Positions 56,081 to 64,000 of a stretch of 64,000 nucleotides of DNA are shown here, piece after piece. The translations under genes were made by a program, and so were the position numbers. Each line of letters opens with the position of its first letter. The stretch's first letter is position 1. A model generated the notes under the pieces. It saw nothing but the letters and a program-made list of their open reading frames with translations, ran no database searches and had not been told where the DNA came from. Origin of the DNA: Hemileia vastatrix (taxonomy: Eukaryota; Basidiomycota; Pucciniomycetes; Pucciniales; Zaghouaniaceae); contig JASXTE010000016.1 of assembly GCA_030280995.1 (NCBI GenBank), positions 18,419,501-18,483,500 of the forward strand, written 5' to 3'.

Positions 56081-59000
56081 CGCCAGTCTTGATCAATGGA
56101 AACAACATTGAGGTTGTCTTAGATTCTGGATCTATAGGAAGTGTAGTATCTGAAAAAGAGCTTACTTCAGTGAACAAGATTATAAATCAAAACTTATTCC
56201 TATTGTCTCTGTGAATTAAAGAGGTTATGGCTCTGTTTTGTCCCCCATCGGTAAATACAAAGCCACAGTATTTTTCAAATATAACCTAGGTTTTGTAAGA
56301 GCCATATGTGATTTTTTTTGTCATTAAAAATGATAATTTTAGTAGTTGGTTCATTGTGGGAAATGAAATTTTAACCAAATATGGCATAAAATTCGATCCT
56401 TCAAACCAATGCTTTACAATGGGGATGAATGGGAAGAGAAAATTTAAAATTTCCTCCCCCAAGAAATTATTAACACTGGGATTGAACCCATGTCATGCTG
56501 TAGTTCAATATAAAGGAAGATCAACAAAATAAATGTCAGCCTTTGTTTCTGAAATTGACATTTCTTCTTTTGTAGAACAACTTTCTGGTGAGGATAAAGA
56601 TTCCATCATTAAATTGATTAAATCTTTTCCTATGGCCTTTGCTCATGGGTCACATGAATTAGGATTGGTTAAAGAAGAAATGAAGCTTTCATTATCCTTC
56701 CCAATAACAGAAATACCACCTAGTTTAAGGAAGAGGCCTTATCTAGCCTCTCCCACAAAGAGAAAAGATGTTGAAGACAATATCTCTACCCTTTTAAAAA
56801 TGAATATTATTGAAAAGGTAGTCGAAACACCTAATCATTGTGCTATCTCACCTGTCCTAATTTCTTATGAGAAAGATAAAGCTAGGTTATGTGGTGATTA
56901 TAGAGCATTGGACACTTATACTGTTGATGATATCTATCCTTTACCTAGAATTAGCTCTATACATGCTACCCAACAAGGTGCTAAATATATCAGCTGTTTG
57001 GATGGTAACAAGGGATATCATCAGGTACCTGTTGAAAAGAATTCCAGGAATTTTATGATTACTGCTACTCATATGGGTATTTATAAATATATTAGGATGC
57101 CATTTGACCCTAAAAATGCCCCTTCAGTTTTTCAAATTTTTATGGATAACACATTCTATCAAGAAATAATTTAAGGATGGCTGATGGTTTATATTGATGA
57201 TATCATCATATTCTCAAAAACAATTGAGGACCATCTCAACCACCTGTGTAAAGTGTTCCATAAGATGGATCCGACAAATATGACACTTGCTTTGAAGAAA
57301 TGAAAATTTGGTTTTCATTCCTTGAAAGTGCTTTGTCATGTTGTCTCAGGTTTACATATATGTGTTGACCAAAAAAATGTGGCAGCCATACGACAGGTGA
57401 TGGCTCCTACCACAGTTAGAGAGCTCCAGAGTTTTTTGGGAATGTGTGGATATTATAGACATTATATTAAAAATTACCAAGCCATAGCATTACCCCTTAC
57501 CCAACTGTCTAGGAAGATGTTTTTTGTCTGGAAAAGTGAAATATAAAGAGCTTTTGACACTATGAAACATTGTTTTATTTCAGCACCAATTCTTGCTTTA
57601 CCTGACTTTAATCAACCATTTGTTTTATACACTGATGCCAGTTTTATTGGTCTTGGTGCTGCCCTCCATCAGAAACAAGTGATGAATGATAAAGTATAAG
57701 AAGTAGTAATTTGTTATATTTCAAGAACCTTGAGAAATAGTGGATTTAAATATGGTGCCACTCAACTAGAATGTTTAGCAGTAGTTTCGACTCTGGAGAA
57801 GCTACATTAGTACCTGGATGACCAGAACTTTGAAGTTGTAACTGACTGCAGTGCAGTTAAATCCCTATTAAACTTGAAAACACCTAACAGAAATATTTTC
57901 AGATGGCAGCTGGCTTTTCAAGAATACAGAGGGAGAATGACAGTAATTCATAAGGCTATAATTGTTCACGCAAATGTGGATATGTTATCAAGGTTACCTT
58001 TACCAAATGATGACTCAAATCCTGCTTATGATCCTGAGGATGAAATTATTCATATTCATGGGATATATGTGGTTGATATGGAGGAAGAGCTATTACAGCT
58101 TATTCTTGATTCATCAGATAAGGACACTGACTTGAAAAAGTTATGCACCATATTAAATGATCCAAAGAATGCTTCAATACAAGCATTAATTAAAACCCTT
58201 CCACCAAAGTACCAGAAGGCTTTGGAAAAAGGTAAATTTTCAATTGATGAAGGATATCAATATTATAGAAGATAGTTGAGTAATGTAATTGTTATTCCTC
58301 CTTGTATGAAAGAGATCGTCTTGAAAATTTGTCTTGATGACATATTGGCTGGACATTTTGATCTTGAAAAAACAATGATCAGAATTAAAAACACTGCTTG
58401 GTGTGTTAATATGTCTGAAGACGCCAAATTATATGTTGAATTATGTGATTCTTACCAAAAATCAAAAATATTGACTGGTAAAAGAGCTGGATTAATGCAG
58501 CATATTGAATCTTCTGATGCACCATGGCAGGTAATAAACATGGAATTTCTAACAGGATTACCCATTTCTGGGAAAGAAATTTAGAACTCTTGTTGGGTTA
58601 TTGTGGATAGATTAACAAAAATGTGTAAATTTATCCCCACACACAAGGATGTTTCCACTAAAAAATTAGCCTTCTTATGGTGGTCTCATATGTTTAATAC
58701 TACAGGTTTTCCTAAGGCCATAATCTCTGACAGGGAACCTAAATTTACTTCTGAATTTGGGATGTCTCTGATGGATTTTTTTGGTTGTGATCTGAAACTC
58801 TCTACTGCCCATCACCCCCAAACTGATGGATTAGCTGAAAGAATGATTCAGACTTTAGAGGACATGATAAGAAGGTATTGTGCCTTTGGCCTTGAGTACA
58901 AAGACAATGACAGATTCACTTATGAATGGGTTACCCTACTTCCTGGGTTGGAATTTGCTTATAATAGCACTGTTCATTCTTTTACTCAGAAAAAGTCTTT

Positions 59001-59627
59001 TTAACTCTGGCTGGGATATGTTCCAAATACTCCTGCCCAAATTCTCAATAATGAAATACCTAAATTGGATTTACATCCTGGTGTAAAATCTTTTCTTCAA
59101 ATGCAACAACTTTGCAGAAGTCATGCTCATAAATGTATTGAAAAATCCTTTGAATATGAGAAGAAGAGATGGGACAAATCCCGTAAAGAATACACTTTTA
59201 AAAAGGGTGATGAAGTACTAATTTCTACATTCACTTCAATTTACAAGTTAATAACAAATTGAAAGACCTTTTTGTAGGTCCATTTGTTGTCAGAAGAATG
59301 GTTGGTTATAATGAAGTTGAAGTTATATTTTATTCTCCATATGACAGAAAACATCCTGTTTTTCCAATATCTCTTTTGAAACCTTACAAATCCAATAGTT
59401 ATTTATTTCTCAAAAGGAGGGGAAGACCAAAAAAGACCCCTAATGAAATCACTGAGACAGCAGAAATTTATAATATTCTAAATGACAGAATAGTGACTTT
59501 TAAAAAAGGTACTGAATACTTATTGAGATTCAAGATTAAATCTTCTGAATATGTTTCTTGGATACCTGGGAAAGAGATATCTAATCCACCTACTCTGCTA
59601 AAGAAATATAAAAAGAAAAAACCATAG
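56080..59627 (+). pseudogene. Pol of element D
   Basis: Protease DSGSIGS near 56125 (A has DSGAGGS), RT 56770-57350 with CGDYRALD and YIDD near 57192, RNase H with YTDAS near 57628, integrase zinc domain 58345-58460 (one Cys of CDSC is Tyr), core 58530-59000 (MEFLTG where others have MDFVTG, SDREPKF, AERMIQ), C-terminal part and chromodomain 59259-59627 ending KKYKKKKP. More than ten stops or shifts. The changed MDF Asp would itself inactivate integrase. Confidence 0.88.
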
Positions 59628-59647
59628 CATTTTTTTATTGTTTTTTT

Positions 59648-59659
59648 AGAGTGAGGGAG
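59648..59659 (+). other. Polypurine tract of element D
   Basis: AGAGTGAGGGAG directly before TGTCAGCC of the 3' LTR, identical to that of B and C. Confidence 0.7.
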
Positions 59660-60451
59660 TGTCAGCCAGGCTGCTAGACTTACCCAGTAAAATAATTAAT
59701 ATTTTACTGGGATGAAGCCATGCCTAATTATTTTTATTTTTATTAATTATAATATATTTACATTAAATTTACTTATAATAAATTAACTAATTACAAAAAG
59801 CTAAAGTTAGTAATTAATAAAAATTAATATTAAAATGTCCCTTATATTTTTATTTTCTAAGCCCATGCTCAATGACAGGTTAAGAGAAATAAAAATTAAT
59901 ATTACAATAAAGAAAAAAAATTTAATTGAAATAAAATAAAAATAAATATATACAAAAAATTCAAATTACTTATTTAGAATTGACATTTTCAGTAATTTTT
60001 AAATAAACTAATTTACTTTTGTCATATATGGTAAATACACTTTTCTGACACCTTCTTTTTGGAATAACCTTATTATTTGAAACTGTTTTCTAGAATATTC
60101 TTTTCTTCTCTCATACTACTGTATTTAAGATTTCAACTCCTTGCTTTGTCTCTCCTTTGCCTATATAAGGCCTTTCTTTCTGTTTGTTTTTGATCATCCT
60201 TTACTTACTTATTATTTTATTAAACTATTTTATTACAATCATATATTTATTACTACTTATTGTTTTTAGTATTTACTTACAGTAACTCTAAATCATTAAT
60301 TATAACAATTATAAAAAAATTTTACCCCTTTTAATTGAGTAAGTAAATAAAAGATAAAATATAGGTACTTTAACTTTGAAACCCCAAAATCCACCTATCA
60401 CCGCCATTGGACCTGCGTTAAAAATCTTATAGACCAAAAGACCCTTTGAAA
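59660..60451 (+). repeat. 3' LTR of element D
   Basis: 792 bp, TGTCAGCCAGGCTGCTAG to CCCTTTGAAA. The CA end is lost. The right target copy GTAAT follows. Confidence 0.88.
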
Positions 60452-60775
60452 GTAATGCTCTGTGCACCTGAATCCCAATTCCGCATTGGTAAGCTCACTC
60501 TTTTTGCCCTGTGTCAGAATAAAGAGAGAGGACTATTATGCCTGTACCCAAACCCATGGGTAAGTCAACCTGGTCTGTTCCACTCTCCAGTTGTAATGAG
60601 GATGTTAATTGCTTATAAGCTAGACTAACCTATTATGCCGGTACCCAAACCCATGGGTATGTCAACCTGGTTTGTTCCACCTTCCGGTAGGAATGAGTAA
60701 CAGCCAGGTGGGTGCCAGCTAACTATATACATGACTTGCCGTGTAACCTAACTAAACCTAATTGTTACCATAACA
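60452..60775 (-). repeat. Copia LTR shared by elements G and H (rest after D)
   Basis: With the first base at 51641 it makes a 325-bp LTR TGTAATGCTC...CCATAACA. It contains two copies of a 97-bp-period unit starting at 60533 and 60630 (TATTATGCCTGTACCCAAAC), each with the palindrome ACCCATGGGT. Its left side meets G's primer site and its right side meets H's polypurine tract. Confidence 0.75.
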
Positions 60776-60787
60776 CCCCCCACATGG
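60776..60787 (-). other. Polypurine tract of copia element H
   Basis: Minus strand CCATGTGGGGGG directly before the LTR start TGTTATGG. Confidence 0.6.
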
Positions 60788-60836
60788 AAATTACTTGACA
60801 TTCATAAAAAAGAAAAGAAAAGGGAAAGAATGAGAA

Positions 60837-61356
60837 TTAAGAAACACATAAATCAAGGAGAGCCTTTTTAGTATTTATAGGTCCTAGAGGTTTTGTTAAA
60901 CTGTCAGCCATTTGATCATTTGATTTAACCCAGGCTAAAATAAGTTCTTTATCATAAATTAATTGATTTATAAAGTAAAAATCCCTTTTACAGTGTCTAC
61001 TATCTTTATTAGAAGACCTGTAATTTCCTTTTCTTACTGCTGTTTGATTATCACAAAATAATTCTACTAAACCTTTAAAATTAATAAAATCCGTCAACAG
61101 ATTCCTAATCCACAGACCACTTTTCACCCCAAAATATAGAGCCATATATTCAGTGTGGGATGTCGATGGTGCCACCATACATTGCCTCCTAGCACTCTAT
61201 GAGATTGGGATACCTAGAACCTTGAAAACATATCCATGAGCACTTCTGTCATGTTCCCCACCCCAACTTGCGTCAGCATAGACTTTGATGTTGACGTCTT
61301 CTTCTGGGTTAGGAAGTTCTTTAAGTTACAATTGTGCCATATTGGTAACATATTGT
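60837..61356 (-). pseudogene. Copia element H: RNase H end
   Basis: Minus-strand RNase H of the Ty1/copia type: YADASWGGEHDRSAHGYVF (about 61290-61235), one TAG where Trp is usual (IS*SARRQ), then APSTSHTEYMAL, CDNQTAVRKGN and HCKRDFYFINQL, ending at a stop near 60837. The rest of H upstream is missing, cut at 61356 by an E-type LTR terminus. Confidence 0.85.
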
Positions 61357-61400
61357 TGTAGAAAATCCTATAGTACTAGCACCAGGTCAAAAGTTAGACG
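61357..61400. repeat. Terminus of an E-type LTR
   Basis: TGTAGAAAATCCTATAGTACTAGC agrees with the first 23 bases of the E LTRs, then diverges. A short inverted repeat GTTAGAC/GTCTAAC follows at 61393 and 61432. Confidence 0.5.
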
Positions 61401-63150
61401 ACTTGCAGTCAAGTGGTTGTTTAGTACCTGTAGTCTAACTTGATTCAAACCTGTGTTGGAACTTTGGTGGGACAATTTTCCATCATGACACACAGCTCAT
61501 AGCTGAATCATTAGGACCAATTTGAATTCTTCATATAGTGCTGCTTGCATAATTTCCAACAGGCAATAGATCATACTTTGGTGTCTAAAATACATATATT
61601 GAATTTATAATGGATATTACAAAGATGACTAATATGCACCAGCTATATTACTTAATGACATTATACAGACAGTATCTGATAAAACACCACCAAAGCCACT
61701 TGGATTGAGAGTTCTTTAATCATGTCCAATAATATCTTTATGAGTAATAAAAACATTTTTAGACCATCAATTGTAGCACCAAAATGTTTTGAATCCTGCT
61801 TTTGAGAAAGGATTTTCTATTTTTTTTTTCAAAAGCATCATACAATTCAACTAGAATAAAGATTTGATCTGGTAAAATTCAGTGACTTCCACATTCTCAA
61901 AAAAAAAACTCCAATCTTGTTGCCTCTTGATATTCCCATAAACTTGTTGTTTTGAGTATAATGAGAAGTATTTATCACCAATGTTTTAGTATTGGAGATC
62001 AGTAATTTTAGATTGTAGAAATTTTAAAGCACCAATGAATTTATCTTTTTAAAAAATGTTTAAAAAAGACATTTTTCTATAAATCTTGTTTAAATATTCC
62101 GGCCATAAATCATATTCTTCACAGAGCAATATAACAGTTTATTTTGAAGTCTTTCCTTTTTCTATATTGAAAAAATATTTAATTTGTATTTTGAATCAAT
62201 TGTCATTCATCTCAAGAAGAGATTGAAGATTTACTATCATGATGAACATTTCCATTAACATTTTGTCCATTTCAAATTAAAACAAAAAAATAATGTAAAA
62301 AATTATGGGTAATAAAAAGAATTATGAAAAAATGAGTTTATTAATATTGTGTGGGATGGATCTTAAAATTTGATTCATACTCTCATGATCCCAAGCTTCC
62401 TCTGATGATGCTGGGCCAAATATTTGCAGAACTTCAGGAAAATTTTGGGCTAAGTGGACATTAGGCTTGATGTGAATTTGTTGCCAAAATTTTCCATGGA
62501 ATTTTTATACTCCTTCAGCTGATCACGAAGAGATATAATTTCATCTTCATTGATTTAAAAGTAAGTTAAAAGGTTTTTTATTGATACAAAAATGGAAATA
62601 CACTTAATTAAATTCTTCTCTTTACTTTCAGAATTTTCTATATTCACAACTAGAAACAAAGAAACCACATCATAATTTTTTTTAGCAGAATTCATTCTTC
62701 TGCCTGGAGATTTGTTCCAGTCTTCCCTAAATGGTGTGGAACACAGTTGAACCATGAGGTAATGAGTGTATGAAAAATAAAATTTTGAACCATCATTAAA
62801 TCCTTAGTACTAAGATCCAAATAATAAGTTAAATCATTTGGTGTTGCAACTGATCTCCATTTGATTTAAGGTCTAAAACAGGCAGAAAATTCCTGAAATG
62901 TGGACTCTAAGGAAGATATTTATTAGGGAAAATTTTATATAATGATGATTCAGGTATAATTACTTGAACTATCTACATCAGAACTATATTTTTCATTATA
63001 TGAGCTGGTTCCAACACCTAGTGGATTAGAACTTCCTGATGGTCCAACAATTTTTAGAGCTTCTTTTTCCTTCTCTCAACAAATTTCATCATAAGATGAT
63101 TTTTGCTTGAAGTCTGTTCTCAGTGGTGGTATCACTATGCAAACTGTACT
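61400..63150 (-). pseudogene. Decayed unknown protein, possibly a basidiomycete DNA transposase
   Basis: In broken minus-strand frames there are coherent pieces: HTLITSWFNCVPHHLGKTG near 62740, then HIKPNVHLAQNFPEVLQIFG near 62470 followed by SSEEAWDHESMN, and later GFKTFWCYN and NPSGFGGVLSDT near 61720. The block with P(N/K)(V/F)H...FP...I(F/R)FGPA, then a Glu and Asn-rich site, recalls a fungal transposon-associated protein, but I cannot name the family. Stops every 30-60 codons. Confidence 0.3.
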
Positions 63151-64000
63151 CTCTTTTTTCTTCTTTAACTTGAGTCATGAGAGAAATAATTTGAGGGGAA
63201 AGATGGTATTTTTGAAAAAAATTCCTTTTGTGTGAATTCTGTCTTTGAGTGTGAACCTTTCTCTTTCTCTGTATTGTAGTTTAGTAGTCTTAGTCAACAT
63301 TGTGTTGTTTTCTATTGTTTTATATGGTGTGATTTTTCATATAATCAAGCCTCTTCTTTCTGTTTCCATTTTCCCCATCAAAATTTTTTTCTCTCTATTC
63401 TCTTTATCACTTCCATTTCTCCCTCCTGTACACTGCTTCCCCCTTGGCTGAAACTTACATTCCTTGAATTTTTTGGGGATAATAGAGTCCTTTTTCCAGG
63501 TTCTTTCCTTTTACTTTCTGCTTATTCTTTTAATCCTAACCACAGAAACTCATCTTTTTGTACCTTCTTATTTCATCACATGCTTTTTTGTAGTTGTTGT
63601 AAGGTGCACAGTTGCTGATTGACCTATTTTTAGGTATGTTTGTTTTTGAAATGATATACAAGTATTTTTACCTCTATTATCTTTACCCCCTGCATTGATC
63701 CCTCCTGCTAACTTTTTCCCCCTTGTCTGCATCTGACAGTACTTGCTCCATGTGGGGAGAATAGAGCATTCTTTCCATTTTTATCACATACTTTGTTGTA
63801 GTTTCTTTTTGAAAGGTGAAAAGTTTCTCATTGACTTGTTTTTCACCTTCCCCTGTGCTAAAAAATCTTCATTGATGTCTTTTATAGAATGATAAGGTCT
63901 GATAAGAAATAAAGAATCAGGGGAGATAGAGGATATTTAATTGTTTTGATTGAATATATCTTTCACAGGAAAGCCCAAATTAATTAATGGGTTATAGTCA
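63150..64000. other. T-rich stretch with a degenerate duplication
   Basis: Two related units at about 63420-63640 and 63704-63850: CCTCCTG, TTCCCCCTTG, GGGGA-AATAGAG, TTTTTGTAGTT and GCTGATTGACC/CTCATTGACTT in the same order. The short frame 63245-63451 overlaps a pyrimidine run and is not convincing. Confidence 0.45.

Larger units (their letters stand above)
51647..60451 (+). mobile_element. Ty3/gypsy element D, full length but decayed (8805 bp)
   Basis: Plus-strand member of the A family: 5' LTR 51647-52445, leader, ORF1, Gag, Pol, polypurine tract, 3' LTR 59660-60451, target duplication GTAAC/GTAAT. It sits six bases into a copia LTR. It carries many stops and small shifts, with the LTRs diverged, so it is old. 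Confidence 0.92.

Noticed and set aside
62555..62755. 66-codon minus-strand frame as a separate gene
   Set aside because: It is one of many broken pieces of the 61400-63150 relic and has no own start context.

Overview
The window is an AT-rich, repeat-packed piece of a eukaryotic nuclear genome, made almost wholly of LTR retrotransposons inserted into one another. Ty3/gypsy elements with chromodomains, very short introns (55-83 nt), a gypsy Gag of the kind common in basidiomycetes and possible C-to-T decay at TCG sites point to a fungus, most likely a basidiomycete such as a rust (moderate to low confidence). I see no rRNA or tRNA gene, no CRISPR array and no intact host gene.

Layout. 1-5567 and 14750-15969: plus-strand Ty3/gypsy element A, decayed, cut in its integrase by element B (5568-14749, minus strand). 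B has two apparently identical 1142-bp LTRs, a 5-bp target duplication and an open 2055-codon frame, so it looks young. 15970-22934: old debris, comprising LTR termini in inverted order around a 245-bp foldback, a copia relic, duplicated 43-bp hairpins and an LTR-like repeat. 23051-39901: a decayed spliced gene of unknown function, split by Ty3 element C (23135-37695, minus) and by a solo LTR (38464-39748). C's own 5' LTR holds element E (31876-37033), an LTR element with one unplaced ORF and no polymerase. 39902-40565: low complexity. 40566-45347: decayed Ty3 element I (minus). 45450-61356: copia fragments F (plus), G and H (minus). G and H share one LTR, and that LTR carries Ty3 element D (51647-60451, plus). 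61357-64000: a further LTR terminus, a possible DNA-transposase relic, and a degenerate tandem repeat.

How the parts work. A and D form one Ty3 family, B and C another. All four share the same head: an acidic exon 1, a 55-64 nt intron whose length is always 1 mod 3, then an exon read in a second frame that encodes a conserved small protein (ORF1, about 205 aa in B). Where intact, ORF1 ends in a stop (TAA) that overlaps the start codon of Gag-Pol in the string ATGGTAA. The 2055-aa frame of B is what is read if the intron is kept. This spliced, dual-frame head is the most unusual thing I found.
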